Positions 7,406 through 13,918 of a stretch of DNA of 19,623 nt are shown in pieces. This stretch comes from Actinomycetales bacterium (GTDB taxonomy: Bacteria > Actinomycetota > Actinomycetes > Actinomycetales > Cellulomonadaceae), in the NCBI GenBank assembly GCA_012514545.1, contig JAAZAC010000014.1:1-19623 (forward strand). The letters are read 5' to 3'. Each line of letters starts with the position of its first letter. Positions within the stretch are counted from its first letter, which is position 1. The translations under genes were made by a program, and so were the position numbers. The notes under the pieces were generated by a model, which was not told the origin of the DNA, ran no database searches, and saw only the letters and a program-made list of their open reading frames with translations.

Positions 7406-7464
7406 CGTGAACTCCTCCTTGAAGCGGGTCCTGGCCGCCGCCCCTCCATGGGCGAGCACCGTTG

Positions 7465-7491
7465 TCATCGGCGCCCCGGGCGCGGCCGTGA
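7465..7491 (-). promoter_or_regulatory. Sigma-28 (FliA/WhiG-type) promoter of fliC
   Basis: On the minus strand, CTCAC (TCAC at 7491-7488) precedes GCCGATGA (7472-7465) with exactly 15 bases between. The -10 differs from the established sigma-28 consensus GCCGATAA at one position. Transcription should begin near 7458, giving a leader of about 53 bases that contains the GGAGGAG ribosome site. Confidence 0.85.
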
Positions 7492-7531
7492 GGGATTCGT
7501 CGCAAGTTCTGCGCCGGTCGTCCCTCGGGCG

Positions 7532-8419
7532 TCAGCCGGCGTACAGCCGGCGTGCGGTGGCGGCGGTCACCTCCGCGGTGTCGTGGTCGCCGTGGCGCTG
7601 GTGCGGCACGAACGCGGCCGCGCCGGTCTGCGCGCTCGCCGCGGCCCGGGCCGCGACGGCGGCGAAGTACGCCCGACGACGGCGCTCGGCCACGCCGTCG
7701 GGCCGTTCGGGGGTGGGGAGCAGCTCGGGGTCGAGGCTCGCGCGCATGCCGTCGCGGAGGAGGCCGAGGGCCTCGGTGCGCAGCTGCGAGATCCGCGACT
7801 GGGTGACCCCGAGCTCCGCTGCGAGCTCGACGACGGGGCGGTCGTGGAAGAAGAGCTGCTCGATGACGTACCGCAGCCGCTCCGGCAGGCTCTCCACGCC
7901 GGCGTGGAGGTAGCGGAGCTGCTCGGCGGCGAGCACGCTCTGCTCGGGGCCGGGGCCGGAGTCGACGACGAGGTCGGTGACGGTGGTGTCGAAGCCGTCG
8001 ATGCTGAGCAGCCGCGCCTCGGCGTCGCCGCGGGCCGCCTCGACCTCGCTCTCGGGGACGCCGAGGGCCTCGGCGAGCTCGGCGCGGGTCGGCGTGCGGC
8101 CCAGGCTGCCCGTCAGGTGGTCGCTGACCTCGGCGAGCTGCCGCGCGCGGCGCCGGGCGCCGCGGGACAGCCAGTCCATGCCGCGCAGCTCGTCGACGAG
8201 CGCGCCGCGGATCCGCAGCGACGCGTAGCGCTCGAAGGGCACCCCCGTGGACGGGTCGTACGCCCGCGCCGCCTGCACCAGCGCCAGCGCCCCGGCGGAG
8301 GCGAGCTCCGCGCGCGAGACGCTGGCCGGCACGCGGCCCAGCATGGCGTTGACGTGGTAGCCGACGAGCGGGAGGTGCTCGGCGACGAGGGCGTCGAAGT
8401 CGGGGGATGGAGTGCTCAC
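7532..8419 (-). CDS. fliA: Flagellar sigma factor (sigma-28, FliA/WhiG family) with C-terminal extension
   Basis: This 295-residue sigma factor directs RNA polymerase to late flagellar promoters. Region 2 runs over about residues 10-90: VAEHLPLVGYHVNAMLGRVP, then AGALALVQAARAYDPSTGVP and FERYASLRIRGALVDELRGM followed by DWLSR, a strong FliA/WhiG signature. Region 3 is at about 95-165. Region 4 (about 175-225) has a helix-turn-helix (VVELAAELGVTQSRISQLRT). About 70 residues follow region 4 (LDPELLPTPERPDGVAERRR onwards), whereas FliA proteins of about 240-260 residues usually end soon after it. The start is GTG 8419-8417 and its ribosome site is weak. No TCAC-N15-GCCGAT promoter precedes it, so another sigma factor probably transcribes it. 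No flgM-like anti-sigma gene is visible nearby. Confidence 0.93.
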   Translation of the reverse strand: MSTPSPDFDALVAEHLPLVGYHVNAMLGRVPASVSRAELASAGALALVQAARAYDPSTGVPFERYASLRIRGALVDELRGMDWLSRGARRRARQLAEVSDHLTGSLGRTPTRAELAEALGVPESEVEAARGDAEARLLSIDGFDTTVTDLVVDSGPGPEQSVLAAEQLRYLHAGVESLPERLRYVIEQLFFHDRPVVELAAELGVTQSRISQLRTEALGLLRDGMRASLDPELLPTPERPDGVAERRRRAYFAAVAARAAASAQTGAAAFVPHQRHGDHDTAEVTAATARRLYAG

Positions 8420-8601
8420 GAGCCGTTCGTTCGACTGCCGTCCGTCGCGCCTTGACTTTCTTCACCCGCCCCCGCCGATACGCCGGTCAGGCCCGGATGC
8501 GCCCCCGAGTAGGCCCCTATGCCGGGTTTCGGAAAACGGGCCATTCCGGGGCGTCCCCGCCCATCCGGCGGCCCGGAGGCATTAAGACGTGACCTGAATC
8601 A

Positions 8602-8615
8602 CACCCGAACGGGTG
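8602..8615. promoter_or_regulatory. 14-bp perfect dyad CACCCG-AA-CGGGTG, candidate operator upstream of the flgN promoter
   Basis: CACCCGAACGGGTG is a perfect inverted repeat of six bases per arm around AA, centred about 46 bases upstream of the flgN -35 box. It shares the CACCCG-N2-CGGGTG core with the dyad upstream of flgB. Relative to the -35 box the two differ in distance by about 9 bases, close to one helical turn. It lies between two divergent units, so it could also act on fliA. No coding gene ends nearby on either strand, which argues against a terminator. Confidence 0.5.
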
Positions 8616-8653
8616 CGTCCTGCGCGCCTCGCAGCTCCGTCAGGCGGAATCCG

Positions 8654-8680
8654 TCACAATCCCGGAAGGGCTGCCGATGA
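8654..8680 (+). promoter_or_regulatory. Sigma-28 (FliA/WhiG-type) promoter of flgN-flgK-flgL-fliW
   Basis: TCAC (8654-8657, preceded by G rather than the usual C) and GCCGATGA (8673-8680) are separated by exactly 15 bases. Transcription should start near 8687, about 35 bases before the flgN ATG. This rules out the upstream in-frame ATG at 8677, which overlaps the -10 box. Confidence 0.8.
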
Positions 8681-8721
8681 GGGGGCACGACAGTCGACGA
8701 GACCGACCCGAGGGGCCCACG

Positions 8722-9204
8722 ATGAGCCTGAACGAGTTCTCCGGGGTGCTCTGGCGCGAGCGCCAGCTCCTGGAGCTGCTGCTGTTCAAGCTCGAGGAGG
8801 AGCAGCTCATCCTCACCAGCGGGAAGACGCAGTGGCTCGGCCACGCGACCCGCGAGGTCGAGAGCGTGCTCGACCAGATCCGGACGGCCGAGCTCGGCCG
8901 CGCCGCCGAGGCGGACGCCGCCGCCCGCGAGGTCGGCGTGCCGGAGGGCAGCAGCCTGCTGGTCATCGCCAACGCCGCGCCCTCGCCGTGGCGCGAGCTC
9001 CTCACCGAGCACCACCGGGCGTTCGTCGAGCTCACCGAGCAGGTGAACGAGCTCGCCGAGGGCAACCGCGAGCTCCTCGCCACGTCCTCCCGCGCGGCTC
9101 AGGAGACGCTCCTCAGCCTGCAGGAGAGCGTGCAGACCTACGACGACCGCGGGGCGACGACGCCGGCCAGCACCGGTGCGAGCCTCCTCGACCAGGCCCT
9201 GTAG
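8722..9204 (+). CDS. flgN: FlgN-type flagellar export chaperone for hook-associated proteins
   Basis: This 160-residue, largely helical protein is probably the cytoplasmic chaperone that escorts FlgK and FlgL to the export gate. It starts MSLNEFSGVLWRERQLLELL followed by LFKLEEEQLILTSGKTQWLG, a pattern seen in FlgN proteins (W-RE--LLE-LLFKLE-E-L-L--G). Later helices include LTEHHRAFVELTEQVNELAE. The C-terminal 30 residues are Gly/Ala/Thr-rich and ungrouped. The start ATG at 8722 has GAGGGG six bases upstream and lies just downstream of the sigma-28 promoter. flgK follows after three bases, and flgN immediately before flgK is the usual order. The family call rests on helix pattern and context; FlgN proteins are poorly conserved. 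Confidence 0.85.
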   Translation: MSLNEFSGVLWRERQLLELLLFKLEEEQLILTSGKTQWLGHATREVESVLDQIRTAELGRAAEADAAAREVGVPEGSSLLVIANAAPSPWRELLTEHHRAFVELTEQVNELAEGNRELLATSSRAAQETLLSLQESVQTYDDRGATTPASTGASLLDQAL

Positions 9205-9207
9205 ACC

Positions 9208-10641
9208 GTGAGCAGCTTCGCAGGACTCTCGACCGCGCTGTCGTCGCTCATCGCGCAGCGACAGGCGCTCGAGGTCGCCGGCCAGAACGTCGCCAACGCC
9301 AACACCAAGGGCTACACGCGCCAGCGCGTGGACATGCAGTCGGTGCAGGCGCTGGCCGCCCCGTCGATGTTCTCCGCGCAGCTCGGCGCCGGGAACGGGG
9401 TGAAGGTCGTCGGCATCGAGCGCCTCGGCGACATCTACCTCGACGCGCGGCTCCGCTCCGAGACCGCGACGGCGTCGTACACCGCGCGGCGCGCGGACGC
9501 CCTGGCGCGGCTCGAGACCACCGTGACCGAGCCGAAGGACACCGGGTTCGCCGCCACCCTGCAGACGTTCTGGGCCGGCTGGCAGGACGTCGCCAACCAC
9601 CCCGAGGACGCCGCCGCCCGCAAGGTGCTCGTGGGCGCCGCGCAGAGCGTGGTCATGCAGATCGCGGACGGCTACCGCGCCGTCGAGACCCAGTGGGTCC
9701 AGGCGCGCACCGAGGCCGACACGCTCGCCACCGAGGTCAACACCATCGCCGAGGGCGTCGCGCACCTGAACGAGCGCATCCGGTCGATCCTCGTCTCCGG
9801 CGGGTCCGCGAACGAGCTCATGGACGAGCGGGACCGCCTCGTCACCCAGCTCTCGGGCCTCGTCGGCGCGCAGGCGCGCCACCGCGACGACGGCACGCTC
9901 GACGTCATGGTCGGCGGCAACGCGCTCGTCCGCGGCGTCACCGTCCACCCCGTCGAGGTGCGCGGCTCGCACACGATGGCGGGCGGTATCGCCTACCCGC
10001 CCGCCGGCGACCAGGCCCACCTCGTCTGGGCGGAGACCGGGACCGCCGTCGGGCTCCAGGGCGGCCGGCTGGCCGGCACGCTCGAGGCGCTCGCGCCGGC
10101 GGACGCCGACGGCCAGGGCGGCATCCTCGCGGGCGCCGCGGTGCAGTGGAACCGCATCGCCGAGGCGCTGCGGGACACGGTCAACGCCGTCCACGCCGGT
10201 GCCGTGCGGACCGACGGGACCGAGGGCGGCGACTTCTTCCGGACGGCGGACGGCATGCCGGCCGCGCTCGGCCTGAGTGTGCTCGTGTCCGCCGAGGAGG
10301 TGGCGGCCGCCGCGCCCGGCGCCGGCCCGTACGACGGCTCCATGGCCGACGCGATCGCCCGGCTCGCGGACGCGACCGACGGGCCCGACGCGCTGTGGCG
10401 CGACTTCGTCGTCGACCTCGGCGTGCGCACCCGCTCCGCGCAGCAGCGCGCCACGGTCACCGAGGCCTCGCGCGCGACGGCCGAGAGCCTCCAGCTCGCG
10501 CAGGCGTCCGTCGACCTCGACGAGGAGACGATCACGATGCTCGCCTACCAGCGGGCGTACGAGGGGGCGGCGCGCGTCCTCACCGTCATCGACGAGATGC
10601 TCGACGTGCTCATCAACCGCACGGGCATCGTGGGGAGGTAA
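9208..10641 (+). CDS. flgK: Flagellar hook-associated protein FlgK (HAP1)
   Basis: This 477-residue protein forms the first junction layer between hook and filament. The N-terminal rod/hook signature is clear: SSLIAQRQALEVAGQNVANA followed by NTKGYTRQRVDMQSVQA. The conserved region DTGFAATLQTFWAGWQDVAN (about residues 111-130) and the SANELMDERDRLVTQLSGLV segment are characteristic of FlgK. The C-terminal helix SVDLDEETITMLAYQRAYEG followed by AARVLTVIDEMLDVLINRTG is the matching D0 helix. The length is at the short end for FlgK, consistent with a reduced outer domain. The start is GTG 9208, three bases after the flgN stop. flgL begins three bases after its stop, so the genes form one unit. 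Confidence 0.97.
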   Translation: MSSFAGLSTALSSLIAQRQALEVAGQNVANANTKGYTRQRVDMQSVQALAAPSMFSAQLGAGNGVKVVGIERLGDIYLDARLRSETATASYTARRADALARLETTVTEPKDTGFAATLQTFWAGWQDVANHPEDAAARKVLVGAAQSVVMQIADGYRAVETQWVQARTEADTLATEVNTIAEGVAHLNERIRSILVSGGSANELMDERDRLVTQLSGLVGAQARHRDDGTLDVMVGGNALVRGVTVHPVEVRGSHTMAGGIAYPPAGDQAHLVWAETGTAVGLQGGRLAGTLEALAPADADGQGGILAGAAVQWNRIAEALRDTVNAVHAGAVRTDGTEGGDFFRTADGMPAALGLSVLVSAEEVAAAAPGAGPYDGSMADAIARLADATDGPDALWRDFVVDLGVRTRSAQQRATVTEASRATAESLQLAQASVDLDEETITMLAYQRAYEGAARVLTVIDEMLDVLINRTGIVGR

Positions 10642-10644
10642 CCG

Positions 10645-11550
10645 GTGATCAGCCGCGTGACCCACCAGACCGTCCAGCGCTCCACGCTGGCGAACCTCCA
10701 GGTCAACCTCTCGCGGATCGCGGACCTGCAGGGCCGGCTGTCCGGCGGCAAGGTCATCACCAAGCCGTCCGACGACCCGGCCGGCACCGCGAGCGCCCTG
10801 CGCCTGCGCGGCGACCTGCGGGTGACCCAGCAGTACCAGCGCAACGCGGACGACGGCGTCGGCTGGCTGACGACCGTCGACGCGTCGCTGCAGGCCTCGG
10901 TGACGGCGCTGCGCCAGGTGCGCAACCTCGTCGTGCAGGGCGCGAGCACCGGCGCGTCCGGGCCCGTGCCGCGCGCGGCCATCGCGGCCGAGCTCGAGGG
11001 CCTGCGCGACGCGCTCCTCGAGCAGGCGAACTCGACGTACCTCGGCCGGCCGGTGTTCGCCGGCACGACGTCGGCGGGCCACGCCTACGAGGTCACCCCG
11101 GGCGACCCGCCGACGTACGAGTGGCTCGGCCACGAGGCCGGGAGCGTCCAGCGCCGCGTCGGCCCCGCCACGACCGTCCGCGCGGACTCCGACGGGCGCC
11201 TCGCGTTCGGCGACGGCGACGACTCGGTGTTCGCGCTCATCGACCGGATCGTCGCCGAGCTCCGCGCGGAGGACGGCGAGGTCGGGCACTTCCTCGCCGA
11301 CATCGACGTCCGGATGGAGAAGATGCTCGCCGAGCTGGCCGACGTCGGCGCCCGGTACAAGCAGCTCACCGCCGCGCAGGTCGCGACGGAGGAGGCCATG
11401 GTCGGGCTCAAGGGCCAGATCGCGGCGATCGAGGACATCGACCTCGCCGAGGCCCTCGTCGAGCTGCAGTCGCAGGAGGTCGCGTACCAGGCGGCGCTGG
11501 GCGCCACGGCTCGCGTTCTCCAGCCGAGCCTGCTGGACTTCATCCGATGA
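10645..11550 (+). CDS. flgL: Flagellar hook-associated protein FlgL (HAP3)
   Basis: This 301-residue protein forms the second junction layer, on which the flagellin filament grows. It starts MISRVTHQTVQRSTLANLQV and has the flagellin-like signature LQGRLSGGKVITKPSDDPAG (about residues 29-48). A further typical segment is EQANSTYLGRPVFAGTTSAG. The C-terminal helices (DIDLAEALVELQSQEVAYQA followed by ALGATARVLQPSLLDFI) are standard for FlgL. The start is GTG 10645 with a strong GGGGAGG ribosome site located in the last codons of flgK. The stop overlaps the fliW start (ATGA). The length is typical. Confidence 0.97.
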   Translation: MISRVTHQTVQRSTLANLQVNLSRIADLQGRLSGGKVITKPSDDPAGTASALRLRGDLRVTQQYQRNADDGVGWLTTVDASLQASVTALRQVRNLVVQGASTGASGPVPRAAIAAELEGLRDALLEQANSTYLGRPVFAGTTSAGHAYEVTPGDPPTYEWLGHEAGSVQRRVGPATTVRADSDGRLAFGDGDDSVFALIDRIVAELRAEDGEVGHFLADIDVRMEKMLAELADVGARYKQLTAAQVATEEAMVGLKGQIAAIEDIDLAEALVELQSQEVAYQAALGATARVLQPSLLDFIR

Positions 11551-11975
11551 GCGTGATGGTGGCGGTCGGACCGTCCGGCTCCACGGTCCGGCCCGTGCCC
11601 GAGACCCTGGAGTTCGTCGCCGCGCCCCCGGGGATGATGGCGCTGCGCCGGTTCCGGCTCGACGCCCTCGACGACGCCGGCGCCCTCTTCGCGCTGCGCT
11701 CCACCGAGGACGCCGGGGTCCGCCTGTTCGTCATCCCGCCGCAGGTGTACGTGCCCGAGTACGCGCCCGTCATCGACGCGGGCACGCGGGCCGCGCTCGG
11801 GCTCGCCGACGCCGACCCGGTGCTGCTCGTCGTCGTGCACCCGGGCGAGGACGGCGCGCCGCCGACGGCGAACCTGCTCGCCCCGGTGGCCGTGAACCCG
11901 GAGACGGGGGCCGCCCTGCAGGTCGTGCTCGACGAGGAGTGGCCGCTGCGCGCGCCCCTCGGCGTCGCGGCCTGA
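11547..11975 (+). CDS. fliW: Flagellar assembly factor FliW
   Basis: This 142-residue protein is expected to bind flagellin and, in characterised systems, to antagonise the translational regulator CsrA so that flagellin synthesis matches export. Family features in order are ETLEFVAAPPGMMALRRFRL (the F-x-x-PG--G-F-L start), LRSTEDAGVRLFVIPPQVYV, and TANLLAPVAVNPETGAALQV followed by VLDEEWPL, the strongly conserved FliW ending. It starts with ATG overlapping the flgL stop (ATGA). In many Gram-positive genomes csrA follows fliW directly, but here only 86 bases separate it from the next gene and no csrA-sized frame fits. Whether CsrA is encoded elsewhere cannot be told from this window. Confidence 0.94.
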   Translation: MSVMVAVGPSGSTVRPVPETLEFVAAPPGMMALRRFRLDALDDAGALFALRSTEDAGVRLFVIPPQVYVPEYAPVIDAGTRAALGLADADPVLLVVVHPGEDGAPPTANLLAPVAVNPETGAALQVVLDEEWPLRAPLGVAA

Positions 11976-12001
11976 CCGACGGCGGCGGGGCGCCCGAACC
12001 C

Positions 12002-12028
12002 TCACAGGCGCGCCCGCGCGGCCGATGG
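12002..12028 (+). promoter_or_regulatory. Sigma-28 (FliA/WhiG-type) promoter of the EAL-HDOD gene
   Basis: TCAC (12002-12005, preceded by C) and GCCGATGG (12021-12028) are separated by exactly 15 bases, the same arrangement as at fliC and flgB. Transcription should begin near 12035, about 27 bases before the GTG at 12062. The site lies just downstream of fliW, so the following gene can be expressed from the flgN operon and from this promoter. Confidence 0.8.
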
Positions 12029-12061
12029 TCCGACGGAGGACCGTTTCCGGAAGGAGCCGCC

Positions 12062-13387
12062 GTGCAGCTGCCTGGCACCCCCCTCGCCCGCCGCGGCATC
12101 GCGGGGCCGCGCCCGTTCGTGCCGTCGGTCGCGGGCGGCGCCGAGCCCGGCCCGGAGGCGTCCGCGTGGACCCCGGCCGAGGCGACCGTGCACCGCTCGC
12201 CCGTGGTGCTGCTCGACGGCCGCACCCTCGGGTACAGCGTGCGGGTCGACGCGGCCCCCGGCGTGGACGAGGACGCGGTCTACCTCGACCTCGACCTGGC
12301 GAGCCTCGTCGCCGACCGGTACGCGTTCCTCCCGGCGACGCCCGCGATGCTCGACGGCTTCGTCCCGACGCCCGTGGTGCCGGGTCGCCTCGTGCTCGAC
12401 CTGCCGGTCGGGTTCGCGGCGACGCCCTCCGCGCCGTCCCGGGCGACCGCGCTCCGCGCGCTCGGCGTCGCGCTCTCCCTCGTCGACTACCAGGCCGAGC
12501 CCGCCCAGCAGGCGCTCCTGCCCTACCTGTCGTTCGTCGTCGTCGACCCGACGCTCGGCGAGGCGCTGCCGTCGCTGGTGCACGCCGCCCACCAGGCGGG
12601 CGTGCGGGTGCTCGCCCGCGACGTCGCCTCGACCGAGCTCCTCGACGCGTGCCGCGCGGCCGGCGTCGACGGCCTCCGCGGCGGCTACGCGCTGCAGCTC
12701 GGCGCGGGCGTGGTCCCCACCGTGCCCACCCAGCGCCCCGGCCCGGGCGCCCCGGCCGGCCCCGCCCCGGCGGGCAGCGGCACGCGCGTGCTGCGCGCCG
12801 GCGAGGCGCAGTGCCTGACGATCCTCGACCTGCTCATGCGGCCCGAGCCGCCGGTCGCGGAGATCGCGCAGGTCATCGAGACCGACCCCGTGCTCACGCT
12901 CCGGGTGCTCCACCTCGTCAACTCGGGCGCCTACGCCCTCGCGCACCAGGTCGACACCGTGCGCCAGGCGGTCGTGCTGCTCGGGCCCGCGGAGGTCTCC
13001 ACGCTCGTCACCGCGCTCGCGCTCGACGCGCGGCCCGACGCGATGGACCGGCTCTGGTTCATCCTCGCCCGCGCGATGACCTGCGAGGCGCTCGCGGACG
13101 ACAGCACGGCGTACACGGTGGGCATGCTCTCCGCCCTCGCCGAGCAGCTCGCCGTCCCGGCCGAGGTGCTGCTGGAGAAGGTGGGCGTGTCCGCGGTGGT
13201 GGCGGACGCCGTCGTCGACCACGCCGGCCCGTTCGGTCCCGTGCTCGAGGCCGTGCGCCGGCACGAGGGCTGCGACGTCGAGGGCGTCCTCGCCGTCGGG
13301 TACGACCCGGTGACCGTCTCGGGCCTGTACCAGCAGTGCCTGCGCGACGCCCTGGCGATCGCCCGGACGGTGACGCGCACGCCCTGA
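12062..13387 (+). CDS. Degenerate EAL domain plus HDOD domain protein (YuxH-like), probable flagellar regulon member
   Basis: This 441-residue cytoplasmic protein has a YuxH-like (COG3434-type) architecture. Residues about 42-215 resemble an EAL c-di-GMP phosphodiesterase fold (VHRSPVVLLDGRTLGYSVRV, then ARDVASTELLDACRAAGVDG, ending GGYALQLG). The EAL/ELL catalytic motif is replaced by YSV at 58-60, so phosphodiesterase activity is unlikely. A Pro/Gly linker lies at about 220-240. Residues 250-432 are an HDOD domain (LMRPEPPVAEIAQVIETDPV, then LTLRVLHLVNSGAYALAHQV and VRQAVVLLGPAEVSTLV), usually a non-enzymatic signalling module. The start is GTG 12062 with AAGGAG five bases upstream; a longer frame to 11939 would run through fliW and the promoter. 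A dedicated sigma-28 promoter precedes it, suggesting a role linked to motility. Its partner is unknown. Confidence 0.85.
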   Translation: MQLPGTPLARRGIAGPRPFVPSVAGGAEPGPEASAWTPAEATVHRSPVVLLDGRTLGYSVRVDAAPGVDEDAVYLDLDLASLVADRYAFLPATPAMLDGFVPTPVVPGRLVLDLPVGFAATPSAPSRATALRALGVALSLVDYQAEPAQQALLPYLSFVVVDPTLGEALPSLVHAAHQAGVRVLARDVASTELLDACRAAGVDGLRGGYALQLGAGVVPTVPTQRPGPGAPAGPAPAGSGTRVLRAGEAQCLTILDLLMRPEPPVAEIAQVIETDPVLTLRVLHLVNSGAYALAHQVDTVRQAVVLLGPAEVSTLVTALALDARPDAMDRLWFILARAMTCEALADDSTAYTVGMLSALAEQLAVPAEVLLEKVGVSAVVADAVVDHAGPFGPVLEAVRRHEGCDVEGVLAVGYDPVTVSGLYQQCLRDALAIARTVTRTP

Positions 13388-13423
13388 GCGGCGCCGTCGG
13401 CGGCCGCCGGGCAGGATGCCGCC

Positions 13424-13918
13424 ATGGACGCCCGCGACCTCGCCCACCTGCGCCGCTGCGTCGAGCTCGCCCGCGCCGCGCTCGCGGCCGGCGACGAGCC
13501 CTACGGGTCCGTGCTGGTCGGCCCCGACGGGCGCGCGCTCGCCGAGGACCACAACCGGGTGGCCGGCGGCGACCGCACGCGGCACCCCGAGCTCGCGCTC
13601 GCGCGGTGGGCGGCCGAGCAGCTGTCCCCCGCGGACCGCGCCGCCTCGACCGTCTACACCTCCGGCGAGCACTGCCCCATGTGCGCCGCCGCGCACGCGT
13701 GGGTGGGCCTGGGCCGGATCGTGTACGCCGCGTCGTCCGCCCAGGTCGCCGCATGGCTCGCCGACGCCGGCCTCCCGCCCGCGCCCGTGCGTCCCCTGCC
13801 GGTCCGGGAGGTCGCGCCGGGGGTCGAGGTCGAGGGCCCGGTCGAGGAGCTCGCGGGCGAGGTGCGCGACCTCGTGCTCGCGCACGCCGCGCGCGTGCGG
13901 CCGCGCCGGGAGGGCTAG
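13424..13918 (+). CDS. Zinc-dependent nucleoside/base deaminase-like protein (CMP/dCMP deaminase fold)
   Basis: This 164-residue protein of the cytidine/deoxycytidylate and guanine/tRNA-adenosine deaminase superfamily hydrolytically removes an amino group from a base or nucleoside. The zinc site is visible: His54 with catalytic Glu56 in RTRHPELALARW (an HPE variant of the usual HAE), and Cys84 and Cys87 in TSGEHCPMCAAAHAWVGLGR. The usual proline before the first cysteine is replaced by His. The substrate cannot be named; guanine, cytosine or a nucleoside are possible. It starts 36 bases after the EAL-HDOD stop with an AGGA site nine bases upstream, so co-transcription is possible but the function looks unrelated. 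Its stop is shared with the opposite-strand gene in a CTAG tetramer. Confidence 0.85.
   Translation: MDARDLAHLRRCVELARAALAAGDEPYGSVLVGPDGRALAEDHNRVAGGDRTRHPELALARWAAEQLSPADRAASTVYTSGEHCPMCAAAHAWVGLGRIVYAASSAQVAAWLADAGLPPAPVRPLPVREVAPGVEVEGPVEELAGEVRDLVLAHAARVRPRREG

Larger units (their letters stand above)
8420..8721. other. Divergent flagellar control region between fliA and flgN
   Basis: This is about 300 bases without a gene. It holds the flgN sigma-28 promoter (8654-8680), the 14-bp dyad at 8602-8615, and a single half-site TTCACCCG at 8461-8468 just upstream of fliA that matches half of the flgB dyad. A TTGACT hexamer at 8452-8457 (plus strand) could be a housekeeping -35, but no convincing -10 follows at 17-18 bases. 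No clear promoter for fliA could be picked. The stretch is locally less G+C-rich than the coding DNA, as expected for a control region. Confidence 0.6.

Noticed and set aside
7406..7468. Upstream in-frame start extending flagellin by 21 residues
   Set aside because: The start overlaps the fliC -10 box, and flagellins begin with the MGLSINQN-type end that follows the strong GGAGGAG site.
8452..8481. TTGACT followed at 17-18 bases by a CGATAC-like box, a possible housekeeping promoter towards flgN
   Set aside because: The -10 match is poor and the site lies about 240 bases from flgN; not enough to call.
8677..8721. Upstream ATG giving flgN 15 extra residues
   Set aside because: It overlaps the sigma-28 -10 box and would lie upstream of the predicted transcription start; the ATG at 8722 has a good ribosome site.
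8599..11289. Minus-strand open frame of about 896 codons opposite flgN-flgK-flgL
   Set aside because: It lies antisense to three well-identified flagellar genes and has shadow-type composition with no recognisable domain.
8613..11975. Very long plus-strand open frame (about 1120 codons) through flgN, flgK and flgL
   Set aside because: Only its last 142 codons are a gene (fliW). The rest is an Arg/Pro/Ala-rich shadow of real genes in other frames, caused by high G+C.
13391..13420. G+C palindrome (CGGCGGCCGCCG) between the EAL-HDOD and deaminase genes as a terminator
   Set aside because: It has no loop and no U-run, so it does not make a convincing RNA hairpin.
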